In this document: positions 1 through 8,777 of the stretch, piece after piece
Layout of the letters: each line of letters begins with the position of its first letter
How positions within the stretch are numbered: position 1 is the stretch's first letter
DNA from: an uncultured Erythrobacter sp.
GTDB taxonomy: Bacteria; Pseudomonadota; Alphaproteobacteria; Sphingomonadales; Sphingomonadaceae
Assembly (NCBI GenBank): GCA_947500645.1
Contig: CANMSD010000003.1
Coordinates: forward strand, 618,501 to 682,500
DNA: 64,000 nucleotides
Direction: 5' to 3'
Program-made: the position numbers and the translations under genes
Notes under the pieces: generated by a model
Databases searched by the model: none
Seen by the model: the letters and a program-made list of their open reading frames with translations, nothing else
Told to the model about the DNA's origin: nothing

Positions 1-472
1 TTTTATGAAACGGATCACGTGGTGGCCGCAGGCATGGCTGGGCATGGTTTTCAATTGGGGGCTGCTGGTCGGCTGGGTGCATTTGCGCTTCGACAATTGG
101 GATATGCTCGCCTGGATCTACACCGGCTGCGTCGCTTGGGTGATCGGGTATGACACCATCTACGCCCTGCAAGACCGTGAGGATGACGCGTTGGTCGGCA
201 TCCGCTCGTCGGCCTTGCGAATGGGCGAGAATGTGAAGGGCGGCGTGATGGCGTTCTACGGGGCGGCGATTGCGTTGTGGGGTCTGGGCTTCTGGCTCTA
301 TCGCCCAGACCCGCTCGCGCTACTGGCCTTGTTACCCGTGGCCACTCACCTGCTGTGGCAGGTGGCGACCTTGGATGCCGACGATCCAGCCAACCCGCTA
401 GATCGTTTCCGCTCCAACCGTTGGGCGGGAGCTTTGATGGCGGCTGCATGCTTTGTGGTCGGCAACGCTTGA
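1..472 (+). CDS. ubiA: 4-hydroxybenzoate polyprenyltransferase, C-terminal part (cut by window edge)
   Basis: Integral-membrane prenyltransferase that attaches the polyprenyl tail to 4-hydroxybenzoate in ubiquinone synthesis. The reading frame is open to the left edge, so the N-terminal half lies outside the window. The visible 155 residues contain the family stretch MKRITWWPQAWLG and the second Asp-rich motif YDTIYALQDREDD, which binds the Mg-diphosphate of the prenyl donor, followed by hydrophobic helices. The Met at position 5 is internal, not the start. It is convergent with the next gene. The family assignment is firm because both the motif and its surroundings match UbiA. Confidence 0.93.
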   Translation, partial: FMKRITWWPQAWLGMVFNWGLLVGWVHLRFDNWDMLAWIYTGCVAWVIGYDTIYALQDREDDALVGIRSSALRMGENVKGGVMAFYGAAIALWGLGFWLYRPDPLALLALLPVATHLLWQVATLDADDPANPLDRFRSNRWAGALMAAACFVVGNA

Positions 473-521
473 TCGCTTTCAGGCTGGCGAGCGAACATGG
501 GCTCGCGAGGGATGATCTCGT

Positions 522-905
522 TCATTGCGCGTCTCCTGAATAGCTGACGACTTCGAATTCGATCCCGTCCCAGTCGAAGAAGTAGAACCGTTTGCCCGGA
601 TCGTAATCGTCGTGGCCGAAGGGCTTGAGGTCTGAATCGATGACGACTTTCTCCGCTGCATCAAGGTCGTCGACCAGCAGGCCGACATGGTTGAGCGGCT
701 GGCCTTTGCTGTAATCGCCCTTCACATGATCGCCGGTGTAAAGCGCCAGATAGGTCGTCTCGTCACCAACATGGATAGTGCTCCCACCTAGCTGAGATTC
801 GCCCCGCCAGCGTTCGTGCCAGCCGAGCAATCGCTTGAAGAGTTCGGCGCTGCGTTCGGGATCGGTGACGGAGAGGTTTGCGTGTTCGATTTGACCGGTG
901 GGCAT
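522..905 (-). CDS. VOC-family (glyoxalase/bleomycin-resistance-like) protein, probable SoxR target
   Basis: A 127-residue single-module vicinal-oxygen-chelate protein. The opening IEHANLSVTDPERSAELFKRLLGW and the closing FYFFDWDGIEFEVVSY are the paired beta-alpha-beta-beta-beta signatures, with candidate metal ligands His near the start and Glu near the end. I place the start at 905 because an AGGAGG lies just upstream. A longer frame from 995 would run through the promoter. The gene is divergent from soxR and its promoter carries a SoxR box, so it is probably induced by redox-cycling compounds. The substrate is unknown; lyase or antibiotic/dicarbonyl detoxification are the usual alternatives. 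Confidence 0.85.
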   Translation of the reverse strand: MPTGQIEHANLSVTDPERSAELFKRLLGWHERWRGESQLGGSTIHVGDETTYLALYTGDHVKGDYSKGQPLNHVGLLVDDLDAAEKVVIDSDLKPFGHDDYDPGKRFYFFDWDGIEFEVVSYSGDAQ

Positions 906-994
906 GATTGCCTCCTGTTGTGTATCCGTGCGAGTGTTGATTGCGAGCGTACTTTGGAGCGTCTTCCTCCAAGCTCGAATCACCTGACTTTCCA

Positions 995-1025
995 ATCATG
1001 CAATCTCAAGCTAACTTGAGGTCAA
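995..1025 (-). promoter_or_regulatory. SoxR box within a 19-bp-spaced promoter
   Basis: The palindrome CTCAAG-CTAA-CTTGAG (1005-1020) closely matches the enterobacterial soxS operator. On the - strand it fills the spacer between TTGACC (1020-1025, -35) and CATGAT (995-1000, -10). The spacer is exactly 19 bp, the over-long spacing that SoxR/MerR activators act on. The promoter faces the VOC gene (start 905), and soxR itself begins at 1051 on the other side. Confidence 0.88.
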
Positions 1026-1050
1026 GGGATATCTTGGAGCACATGATTCG

Positions 1051-1503
1051 ATGGCTGACCGACCAAAAAAGACCGATCTCATTCCGATTGGGGAGATGGC
1101 GCGGCGCACTGGTTTATCGGTTTCGGCGATCCGGTTTTATGAAGAAAAGGATCTGATCGAACCGATCCGGACCAGCGGCAATCAGCGGCGCTTCCTGCGC
1201 TCGGACATTCGCCGGGTCAGCTTTATCCTGATCGCGCAACAGCTGGGTCTGGCCTTGGGCGAGATCGAAGAGGAACTGCGGAAGCTCCCACAAGGACGTA
1301 CGCCTAACGCGCGTGACTGGCAGAAGATCAGTCGTTCTATCCGCTCAGCGCTCAACACCAGGATCGCGCAGTTGGAGCGTACACGCGACAAGCTTGACGG
1401 TTGTATCGGCTGCGGCTGCCTCAGCCTCACGCACTGCCAGCTATACAACAAGGACGATCATTTGGCCGAACAAGGGCCGGGGCCGCGTAATGTCTTGGGC
1501 TAA
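1051..1503 (+). CDS. soxR: Redox-sensitive transcriptional activator SoxR
   Basis: MerR-family regulator of 150 residues. It has an N-terminal winged helix (IGEMARRTGLSVSAIRFYEEKDLI, about residues 12-36), a dimerisation helix, and the diagnostic C-terminal cluster CIGCGCLSLTHC (spacing Cys-x2-Cys-x-Cys-x5-Cys) that holds the redox-sensing [2Fe-2S] centre. The length matches SoxR (about 150). It is divergent from the VOC gene, with a SoxR box between them. No soxS is visible, as expected outside enterobacteria, where SoxR controls its targets directly. Confidence 0.96.
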   Translation: MADRPKKTDLIPIGEMARRTGLSVSAIRFYEEKDLIEPIRTSGNQRRFLRSDIRRVSFILIAQQLGLALGEIEEELRKLPQGRTPNARDWQKISRSIRSALNTRIAQLERTRDKLDGCIGCGCLSLTHCQLYNKDDHLAEQGPGPRNVLG

Positions 1504-1523
1504 ACGTTAGTGTGTCCTGACCC

Positions 1524-2051
1524 CTAGTACTCCGGACCCAGATCGGGGTCGAGATCGCGTGGCCTGGCAAAATGAACCAGCGTGGCGCAATGCTTCTTAA
1601 GCTCTGACCAATCGTCGATTCTGCACTCCAGCACCGCATAGGTGGCTGTCGGAAATTTGACAGCAGCTTCCTGGAACAATTCGTTCTCACGCGCGGGCGA
1701 GACAAGGTCTAACAGCACTTCCTGCAAGCCGGGATTGTGACCTGAGACGAGCACAGTGTCGTGCTCTCCTCCATGCTCCTCGACGGTTTCCAGAATCGTT
1801 TCTGAGCTCGCAAGATAAAGCCGCTCATCGAACACTGGCTCCATCTTAGGCAGGGAGCGCTCGATCGTACGCTTCACGCGCTCCGCCGGACTGGCGAGCA
1901 GCACATCCCAATTGATCCCGTGCTCCTTGATATGCGCGCCGATCAGGTCAGCGCCCTTACGTCCACGATCGTTCAGGCTGCGGTCGAAATCACGCTTCGC
2001 AAGATCGTCCCAGTCGGATTTGGCATGGCGTAGAAGGCCAAGGATTTTCAT
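1524..2051 (-). CDS. SixA-type phosphohistidine phosphatase / histidine phosphatase superfamily
   Basis: A 175-residue cytoplasmic protein opening with MKILGLLRHAKSDW. The RHA(K/G) motif carries the phospho-accepting His. LASPAERVKRTIE and the later VLVSGHNPGL (second catalytic His) complete the histidine-phosphatase active site. Short proteins of this kind are annotated SixA, which dephosphorylates phosphohistidine on signalling proteins. Many family members are generic phosphatases, so the specific substrate is uncertain. It is convergent with soxR and stands alone. Confidence 0.85.
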   Translation of the reverse strand: MKILGLLRHAKSDWDDLAKRDFDRSLNDRGRKGADLIGAHIKEHGINWDVLLASPAERVKRTIERSLPKMEPVFDERLYLASSETILETVEEHGGEHDTVLVSGHNPGLQEVLLDLVSPARENELFQEAAVKFPTATYAVLECRIDDWSELKKHCATLVHFARPRDLDPDLGPEY

Positions 2052-2221
2052 GCGCAGGACGGTCTCGCGTTAATTCCAATTGGATGGCGCGATGCCGGTC
2101 GCACACGCCAGCGCATCTCTCAACACGGCTATGGCGCATCTGTAAAGCAAATGCGGCAGGTTCGTGACCACAAGGCCAGCCAAACCTGCCGCATTCGTAT
2201 TCGCTCATGGATTGTCGGAGA

Positions 2222-3121
2222 TCAGGCGATCCCAGTCTCAACTGCGACCAACCAGCCATTGAGTGAGACGCTAGCTGCAAAGATCGCCGCAATCAGCACT
2301 GCGGTGCGTTCGGCAAACCGTGGGGTGATGAAAATCGGCTTGGCATTCTTGCGAAACTCTTCCTTGTAGCGCGGGTGCTCGGTGCCCATCCACCGGTCCC
2401 ACCAGGTGAAGTAGAAGCCGAAATTGTAGCGTCCCTCGGTATGGTGAAGATCGTGGTGAGTGGTCGTGCAGATCCAGTCGAGCCACTTGCGGTCGACCCA
2501 TCCGGCTGGGAACAGCTCGACGCCAGCATGAGCCATGACATTGCGAAAGATCATGTGCCACAGAAACAGGAACAGGGCGAAGCCGGCATAGGCATATCCC
2601 ATCAGACTGGTCATCAGCAGGAACAGCGGCATGAAGGCGGCCTCGGTCACCGCCTCCCAAGAGGCGAAGCTGTATGCGGTCCAGGGGGTAGGCGTACGCG
2701 ATTTGTGATGATGCAGATGCGTAGCGCGGAACAGCCGCTTGTGATGCAGCGCACGGTGCATCCAGTAGAAATAGGCGTCATGCGCCAGCACGATGATCGC
2801 GAACTGAAACGCAACTAGGGCGATTGGCACCTCATCAAGTGTGAAATGGATGATCCCATATTCGCGCAGCACCAAGGTGCTGATTGTTGTGACGCCGAAA
2901 ATCACAACCGTGCGCACCGATGAGAGCACTTCGCGAATATAGTCTTCGCGCTTTGCCCGCTTGGTCTGGATGCGGCGATTGTCAGCCCAGCGTTTGAAAA
3001 CGAACAACAAGATCGTCATCGCGCCTGCCGCAATCACATAGCGGGAAAGGTCGAAATACAGCGCGTTGGCCATGTGATCGCCGATCTTTTCGATCAGTGT
3101 CGTGTCGGGTGCCGGGGTCAT
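2222..3121 (-). CDS. Sterol desaturase / fatty acid hydroxylase family membrane di-iron protein
   Basis: A 299-residue multi-spanning protein with the full set of His clusters of the family: HDAYFYWMHRALHH, THLHHHKSRTPTPW and TTHHDLHH. These bind the di-iron centre that hydroxylates or desaturates lipid substrates at the membrane. Hydrophobic helices fill the N-terminal half. The start is supported by a GGAG upstream. It follows a membrane-anchored AraC-type regulator on the same strand, 107 bp away, which may control it. Candidate substrates include hopanoids, carotenoids or fatty acids, and the sequence does not decide between them. Confidence 0.88.
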   Translation of the reverse strand: MTPAPDTTLIEKIGDHMANALYFDLSRYVIAAGAMTILLFVFKRWADNRRIQTKRAKREDYIREVLSSVRTVVIFGVTTISTLVLREYGIIHFTLDEVPIALVAFQFAIIVLAHDAYFYWMHRALHHKRLFRATHLHHHKSRTPTPWTAYSFASWEAVTEAAFMPLFLLMTSLMGYAYAGFALFLFLWHMIFRNVMAHAGVELFPAGWVDRKWLDWICTTTHHDLHHTEGRYNFGFYFTWWDRWMGTEHPRYKEEFRKNAKPIFITPRFAERTAVLIAAIFAASVSLNGWLVAVETGIA

Positions 3122-3227
3122 AATGCATGCTCCTGTCTCGTTGCAGGATCAGTGATGACCGATTGTGCTGTGTGCCTCTTCTCACAGGCAAAAAATGCTG
3201 GTCAATTTCGGAAACGATCAGCGTTTT

Positions 3228-4280
3228 TCACTTTTGATCAGCGTGGTTGTTGATCGCCAAGCGCCTGAAATCACTTGGTGTTGTGCCTGTTTCGCTGCGA
3301 AAGGCGCGGTTGAACGTGGCGAGCGAATTGTAACCCAAATCCATCGCAATTGTGAGCACTGGCAGGTCGACATGCTCGCGATTCGACAGGCGACTCTTTG
3401 CTTCAGCGATCCGGTGACGGTTGAGGAAGGCGGAAAAGTTGCGATGGCCAAGCCGCTGGTTGATCAGCGCGCGGAGGCGATGCTCGGGTGTTCCCAGATG
3501 CGCAGCGAGAGAGGTGATGGTGAGGCCGGGCTCGCGGTAATGACCCGCAGCCATCGCGGTGTGGAGTTTTTCATGCAGAACGATTTCTGACGGAGAAAGA
3601 TCGCTCGGCGGCGCGTCGGCGGCGGGCGCATCCTCCACTGTCTGCACGAGCAGCTGAGAATCGGTGCGCAGCAAGGCGACGCCAGCAAACAGAGTCAGGA
3701 TAAGGATCAAAATGGCATTGGTCAGTTGCACCCAGGGATAGGTGATTGCAGCGCCCACAATCATTTCGAAAATCAGGATGCCGCCCGCTTGTGCCGCGAC
3801 CAGCAGTGGCAGGACGAGCCGGATCAAACGGCGCCTTTCGATCAGATCATCCTCGCGATCGCGCCATGCGACGCGCACCAGATCGACGATCAGTACAAGG
3901 GAAATGATATGGATGATGTAGAAGCCGACGCTGCCTTCAAACCGCAGAAAGTTTCCCGAAAACCATGTTGGTACCAACACGGCGAGTGCGCCGAGAACTG
4001 CCCATCGCGGTGGTTCGCGTTCGAACAGTCGGCGCGCGAACAGCCAGATCCAGAACGGAGTGAGCAGCGAAAGCAGGTCGATCCAAGGATCAAGCGTGCT
4101 TTCCGGTGCACCCAACGGCGTCGAATTCAGCACATAAGCCATTGCCCCGGCCAGCAAGCCTATGAGCGCAGTTTTGAGACCACCTCGCGCATCGCCGATG
4201 GCTATAATGAGGATCAGCAAAAGGCTTGCGCCAATCACGATCCAGCGAATGTTGAGATCCAAAATCTCGATCATAGCCAA
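3228..4280 (-). CDS. AraC-family regulator with N-terminal multi-helix membrane domain
   Basis: A 350-residue protein. Roughly residues 1-210 are seven or so hydrophobic helices. The C-terminal 110 residues are an AraC/XylS double helix-turn-helix (LTITSLAAHLGTPEHRLRALIN, then LTIAMDLGYNSLATFNRAFRSETGTTPSDFRR). Such membrane AraC proteins sense an unknown signal at the inner membrane. It begins 8 bp after the helicase gene ends and is followed by the desaturase-type gene, its most likely target. The ligand cannot be told. Confidence 0.88.
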   Translation of the reverse strand: MAMIEILDLNIRWIVIGASLLLILIIAIGDARGGLKTALIGLLAGAMAYVLNSTPLGAPESTLDPWIDLLSLLTPFWIWLFARRLFEREPPRWAVLGALAVLVPTWFSGNFLRFEGSVGFYIIHIISLVLIVDLVRVAWRDREDDLIERRRLIRLVLPLLVAAQAGGILIFEMIVGAAITYPWVQLTNAILILILTLFAGVALLRTDSQLLVQTVEDAPAADAPPSDLSPSEIVLHEKLHTAMAAGHYREPGLTITSLAAHLGTPEHRLRALINQRLGHRNFSAFLNRHRIAEAKSRLSNREHVDLPVLTIAMDLGYNSLATFNRAFRSETGTTPSDFRRLAINNHADQK

Positions 4281-4287
4281 ACCCCCA

Positions 4288-7083
4288 TCATGGGATGAAG
4301 TCTGCCTCGATATCGTCGTTTACGCCAGTCCGCCCGACCGATCCCGGTGCCCCCTCGGCGATGCGCGCCAGCGCTTCATCGAGGGTCAGGCGTGTGACCG
4401 GCGTACCTTCGGGAAAGGCGCTGAGCAGGCGGCTGGGGAAGGCGGCGGAGAGCACCACGAAATGCCCGGCATCGTCTTTTCCGCGGATGAGCCGCCCGAA
4501 TGCCTGTGCCAGACGCGCGCGGATGATCCTGTCGTCATACTTGCTGGCACTGCCATTGGCGCTTGCCGCCAGGCGCCGCGCCTTGTGCAGGATATCGGGC
4601 CGGGGCCAGGGAACTTGTTCCAAGACGACGCAGCGCAGCGAACGACCGGGCACATCCACTCCATCGCGCAAAGCGTCGGTGCCGAGCAGGCTGGCGCGCG
4701 GATCGTCGCGAAAGATATCGACCAGAGTACCCGTATCGATCGGATCGACATGCTGGGCGTATAGCGGCAGACCAGCCCGTGCGAGGCGGTCTGCAATGCG
4801 GCCATGAACGGCGCGCATCCGACGGATCGCGGTGAACAGGCCGAGCACACCGCCATCGCTGACTTCGATCAGCTTCGCGTAAGTTCCGGCGAGCGCAGGC
4901 AAGTCACCTTTCTTGATATCGGTGACGATCAGAACTTCGGCGCGGTTCTCATAATCGAACGGACTTTGCGCTGCGGATTTTAGAGGCTCACTTTCGATAT
5001 GATCTGCGCCGGAGCGGGCGATGGCAGAGGCCCATTGCTCGCTTTCACCTGCTTCGCTGCTGACCCTGTCCGTCAAAGTCGCGCTGGTCAGCATCACGCC
5101 GTGGGCAGGCTCCAGCACAGTCTTGGCAAACGGCTTCATGGGGTCGAGCCAGCGGCGGTGAATGCCAACATCGAATTCGCGCGCATCGCCGCGTTCGACG
5201 CTAAGCCAATCTACAAACTCCGGGTCCGCAGGTCCGCCCAGCCGATCAAGCAAAGCCGCCCACGCGCTGAGCAGATCGACCCGCCAGCTGAGAGAGAAGC
5301 GCGCGCCTTCGATCCGCTGGCGGCCTTGGCCATCGAGCCAGTCGGGAGGATCGGCCATGATCGCCTCCAACCGCGTACCAAGCTTGATAAGGGGAGTACG
5401 GATCGCGGCCAGCGCTTCGCCTGCCACTCCAGCCGCCTCGATCAGCTCGCCGGGTAGGCCGGACGCCTCGGTCTCGATCCCGTATCCGGCATCGACGCCG
5501 CCGCTTTCATCGCGGGCGTAGGTGGCGTCGCGGACTTGAGAGAGCAGGGCTTCGATAGGACCGGAAGGCTCGCCTTCGTTGAGACGCCCAAGCCAGCCAT
5601 CTGCGGGCAGGGCCTGTGCCGCTTCGACGGAATCCTCGATAGCGATGCCGCCCTCATCGTCATAGCTTGCGACATCGGCAAGCCGCGCGGAAAGACCGCG
5701 TCTGCGCCCCCGATTTTTGCGCTCAGGCCCAAGAATCCATCGGCGCAGCTCGATCGCCTCCTGCCCGGAGAGCACAGCGGCGAAAGTCGAATCCGCCGCC
5801 TCGAACACGTGATGCCCCTCGTCAAAGATGATGCGGGTCGGTTGCAGCGCGTGGTCGCGGCCTCTCGCGGCATTGACCATCACCAGCGCATGGTTGGCAA
5901 TCACGAGATCGGCCTGAGCGCTGTTGCGACTCGCGCGTTCGATGAAGCATTTTCGGTAATGCGGGCAGCCAGCATAGACGCATTCGCCGCGCTGGTCTGT
6001 AAGTGCTGCGATCCCCCGCTTGCGGAACAATGTACCGAGCCAGCCGGGCAGATCCCCGCCGATCATGTCGCCATCCTGTGTGAACGCGGCCCAGCGCCCC
6101 ACCAATTGCGCGAGGATCGCCGGGCGACCGGAAAATCCGCCCTGCAGTGCGTCCTCAAGATTGAGCAGACAGAGGTAGTTTTCGCGCCCCTTGCGCACCA
6201 CCACAGGCGGCGTGCCGTCCTTGCGCTTCGAGGGCCAGGCGCGTTTGCTTTCGCTGCGCAATTGCCGTTGGAGATTCTTGGTGAAGGTCGAAACCCAAAC
6301 GGTCCCTCCAGACGCAGCCGACCATAGCGAGGCAGGCGCGAGATAGCCCAAGGTCTTGCCAATGCCCGTGCCCGCCTGCGCCAGCGCCAGATGCGGCAAT
6401 TCGCGTTTGTCGCGCGGCGAGAATATGCGCGCAGCATCGCTGGCATAGTCACGCTGGCCCGGGCGTTTTTCCGATCCTTCGCCGGTTAGATGGTCGAGCT
6501 GGGATAGGACGGCATCTTGCGCCAGTTCGACCTGCCGTGGCGGCGCGCGTTCGGCGACTTCCTCCCATTCGGGTAGCTTCGCAAAGAGCCATTTCTCCGC
6601 CTTTTGTGGCCGTGCGATGTGGGGCTTCAAGACACCAGCCCATTGCCAGCGCAGCTTCTCCAGAGATTGCAGCACCGCCCAGGAACCATCACGCTCGAAC
6701 CAGTCGGGCTCCTCGCAATTCGCTATCAGCTTGGCAGCGGCGGTTTGCAGGAAGGCGGGCACTTCGGCGTCGCCACCTGGTTCGTCCAACTCCAATGCCT
6801 GCGCCAATCCGCGGGGGGTCGGCACGCAGAACGAGGCGGGGTGGACGAAGGCGAACAGTTCCAGCAGGTCGAGGCCTGATAGGTCAGGATAGCCGAGCCG
6901 GTTCGCGACCAGCGGTGCGTTCAGCAGCAGCACCGGCGTGTCGGCGGCGGCCATGATCGCATCGCCTTTGGAAACCGCACCCGTATCGCCGCCGGGCGAG
7001 CGCAGCCAATTGCCCGAATGGCTCGCATGCAGGGCGGGCAGGTTGAGCGAGGGGGCAAGCGGGGAAGGGGCGTCTGTGCTCAC
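4288..7083 (-). CDS. DinG/XPD-type ATP-dependent DNA helicase with probable Fe-S cluster
   Basis: A 931-residue superfamily 2 helicase. The Walker A box AGTGIGKT lies near residue 237, a Cys group (CVYAGCPHYRKC, about 366-376, with an upstream Cys in ENYLCLL) suits the DinG/XPD 4Fe-4S domain, and the Walker B variant DEGH lies near residue 421. Late motifs such as GTDALRDGVDVPG and QAFGRLIRG follow. The role is presumably unwinding of 5'-tailed or R-loop DNA in repair. The annotated GTG start at 7083 has no clear ribosome site. An internal ATG at 6954 (MAAADTPVLLLNAPLVAN) is a plausible alternative, since the first 43 residues look poorly conserved. Confidence 0.88.
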   Translation of the reverse strand: MSTDAPSPLAPSLNLPALHASHSGNWLRSPGGDTGAVSKGDAIMAAADTPVLLLNAPLVANRLGYPDLSGLDLLELFAFVHPASFCVPTPRGLAQALELDEPGGDAEVPAFLQTAAAKLIANCEEPDWFERDGSWAVLQSLEKLRWQWAGVLKPHIARPQKAEKWLFAKLPEWEEVAERAPPRQVELAQDAVLSQLDHLTGEGSEKRPGQRDYASDAARIFSPRDKRELPHLALAQAGTGIGKTLGYLAPASLWSAASGGTVWVSTFTKNLQRQLRSESKRAWPSKRKDGTPPVVVRKGRENYLCLLNLEDALQGGFSGRPAILAQLVGRWAAFTQDGDMIGGDLPGWLGTLFRKRGIAALTDQRGECVYAGCPHYRKCFIERASRNSAQADLVIANHALVMVNAARGRDHALQPTRIIFDEGHHVFEAADSTFAAVLSGQEAIELRRWILGPERKNRGRRRGLSARLADVASYDDEGGIAIEDSVEAAQALPADGWLGRLNEGEPSGPIEALLSQVRDATYARDESGGVDAGYGIETEASGLPGELIEAAGVAGEALAAIRTPLIKLGTRLEAIMADPPDWLDGQGRQRIEGARFSLSWRVDLLSAWAALLDRLGGPADPEFVDWLSVERGDAREFDVGIHRRWLDPMKPFAKTVLEPAHGVMLTSATLTDRVSSEAGESEQWASAIARSGADHIESEPLKSAAQSPFDYENRAEVLIVTDIKKGDLPALAGTYAKLIEVSDGGVLGLFTAIRRMRAVHGRIADRLARAGLPLYAQHVDPIDTGTLVDIFRDDPRASLLGTDALRDGVDVPGRSLRCVVLEQVPWPRPDILHKARRLAASANGSASKYDDRIIRARLAQAFGRLIRGKDDAGHFVVLSAAFPSRLLSAFPEGTPVTRLTLDEALARIAEGAPGSVGRTGVNDDIEADFIP

Positions 7084-7166
7084 TCAAAAAGGAATGTGCG
7101 AGCTAGAACGAAAAGTAAACGTTTGCCTGTCAGGCTGCCAAGGCTTTTCCCAAATGGAGGTGGGCC

Positions 7167-7568
7167 ATGCAAAAACTTCTATCTCTCGCCGCAGCGAGCG
7201 CCGTTATCGCGAGCCCTCTGACAGGCACCGCAGCTATGGCGCAGGGCGACGACGCCTCTGTCGTTCAAGCGCATGTAAACGCTTATCGCTCGGGTAATCT
7301 CGATGCCTTCGTGGCGACTTTTTCGAAGGATGCCCGGGTTGAGGCAAATGGTATGGTCGCCGTCGGCCACTCACAGATACGCGCTCTCTATGCGCTGAAT
7401 TTCAAGCCGAACGCGCCGAAGATCAAGGTGATGGACAGCGGCATGAGCGGACCGAACGTCTACATCACGGTTAGCTATGTGTTCACGGATGGTAGTGAGC
7501 GGTGTTGCTCCTATTCCGAGTACACTGTGAAGAACGGAAAGATCACCGATCTGATCGCGACCGGCTGA
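7167..7568 (+). CDS. Exported SnoaL/NTF2-like protein
   Basis: A 133-residue protein with a clear signal peptide (MQKLLSLAAASAVIASPLTGTAAMAQG) and one cone-shaped NTF2/SnoaL domain: VVQAHVNAYRSGNLDAFVATFSKDARVEANG, then the sheet IYITVSYVFTDGSERCCSYSEYTVKNGKITDLIA. It lies in the periplasm by inference. A strong GGAGGTG precedes the ATG. NTF2-like proteins may be isomerases, hydratases or mere binding proteins, and no catalytic pair is obvious. It is divergent from the helicase gene. Confidence 0.75.
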   Translation: MQKLLSLAAASAVIASPLTGTAAMAQGDDASVVQAHVNAYRSGNLDAFVATFSKDARVEANGMVAVGHSQIRALYALNFKPNAPKIKVMDSGMSGPNVYITVSYVFTDGSERCCSYSEYTVKNGKITDLIATG

Positions 7569-7668
7569 GCTATCAGGGCAGAAAGAAAGGCGACGCAGCA
7601 CCGAAATGCCGCGCCGCCCCATCGCGCGCTTTCGCTGGGGGGAGAAATGCGATCCGCGCGCGATTAAC

Positions 7669-8745
7669 TCAGAAGCTCTTCTGAAGTCCGATCGTGAAAG
7701 TGTATTCCGTCGGCATTTGCGGGCCGTTGAGGTTCTGCAGCAGCGGCAGTCCCCCTTCGACACCGAGCCGCCATCCGGCCAGTGCGCCGTGAGGCACTGC
7801 GAAGTTCACTCCTGCGAGTGCGGTCACCCGCTCGCCGCCCGAAAAGTCCGGATTGGCGGTTTGAACTGGACCCATGATCATCGGGTCGATCCCGTCGATC
7901 CGGCCAAGGCTTTCCGCTTCAATACGCCCTGACACAGCCACACCGGGCGTGAGCGACTTGGCCACCCAGGCCGTCGCCATCAGGCGATCGCCATAGGAAT
8001 AGCCCTGATCATTGGTGCCGAGCCGCACGGTGCCGCGCACTTGCGTACCCCAACCCAGCTGATCGTTCTGATCGCGATAGGTCAGGCCCGGCTCAAGATC
8101 CCAAGTGCCCGAGCCAAGCTGCATCGGATACGGCAGGCGGACGGTCGGATTGTCGCCCATTGGCGTCAGTATATCGTCCGTTTGCGTATTGGAGCCGGTC
8201 GGGATCGAAATCCCGGCATTGATATGGACCTTCTCCGAAATGCCGATCAGCGCGGCCAGCTTCGTATCGCCGAAGCCCGCAGGATTGGTGCGGAAATTGC
8301 CCAGCTGGGTCGTGCCCATGCCGCCCTGATAGGTGATGTGATCCATCTCCTTGGTGACGTAATTGGCCATCGCCATCAGAGTGATGTCATCGGACAGGCC
8401 GTACATCACGCCCGCCATATGCATATCCATCCGCATGCTGGTTGGCACGATGCGCAAGGTCGGTGGCTGGCCCGGATTGCCGAAGAAACGATTGGGGATT
8501 GTGGTGGCGATCGTGTCGGGATCGAGATCTTCATTGCCGATCTGCGCGCCGTCCATATCCATGTGCATCAGGCGGTAGCTTATCATCCACTCGCCCTTCT
8601 TGTGACGATGGTCGCCCATCACACCAATGGGGGCGTGATCGAGCGCGTTGATGCCGCCTTCGCTATCGGCAAAGGCAGGGGTAGGGGCGCTCGCAAATGC
8701 GACGCCGGATGCAGCCAGAACGACCGCACGAAATGCAGTTCTCAT
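7669..8745 (-). CDS. Outer-membrane beta-barrel-like protein, Phenol_MetA_deg-like 'transporter' family
   Basis: A 358-residue exported protein (signal peptide ending ...PTPAFADS) ending in an aromatic residue after alternating strands (EYTFTIGLQKSF), as beta-barrels do. The mature N-terminus has a His/Met-rich patch, HAPIGVMGDHRHKKGEW followed by MHMDMDG, with more Met/His near MRMDMHMAGVMYG. Homologues are often labelled putative MetA-pathway transporters and lie near metal-resistance genes. The next gene upstream in the same orientation (8778-9176) is a small His/Cys-rich protein, so I infer metal (perhaps copper) export or sensing. A good AGGAG precedes the ATG. Confidence 0.68.
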   Translation of the reverse strand: MRTAFRAVVLAASGVAFASAPTPAFADSEGGINALDHAPIGVMGDHRHKKGEWMISYRLMHMDMDGAQIGNEDLDPDTIATTIPNRFFGNPGQPPTLRIVPTSMRMDMHMAGVMYGLSDDITLMAMANYVTKEMDHITYQGGMGTTQLGNFRTNPAGFGDTKLAALIGISEKVHINAGISIPTGSNTQTDDILTPMGDNPTVRLPYPMQLGSGTWDLEPGLTYRDQNDQLGWGTQVRGTVRLGTNDQGYSYGDRLMATAWVAKSLTPGVAVSGRIEAESLGRIDGIDPMIMGPVQTANPDFSGGERVTALAGVNFAVPHGALAGWRLGVEGGLPLLQNLNGPQMPTEYTFTIGLQKSF

Positions 8746-8777
8746 GTGATACTCCTAAAGTCTGAAATGCCTGTGTT

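Noticed and set aside
3726..4298. Long + strand frame over the AraC-type gene
   Set aside because: Shadow of the real - strand gene, which has clear membrane helices and an AraC domain.
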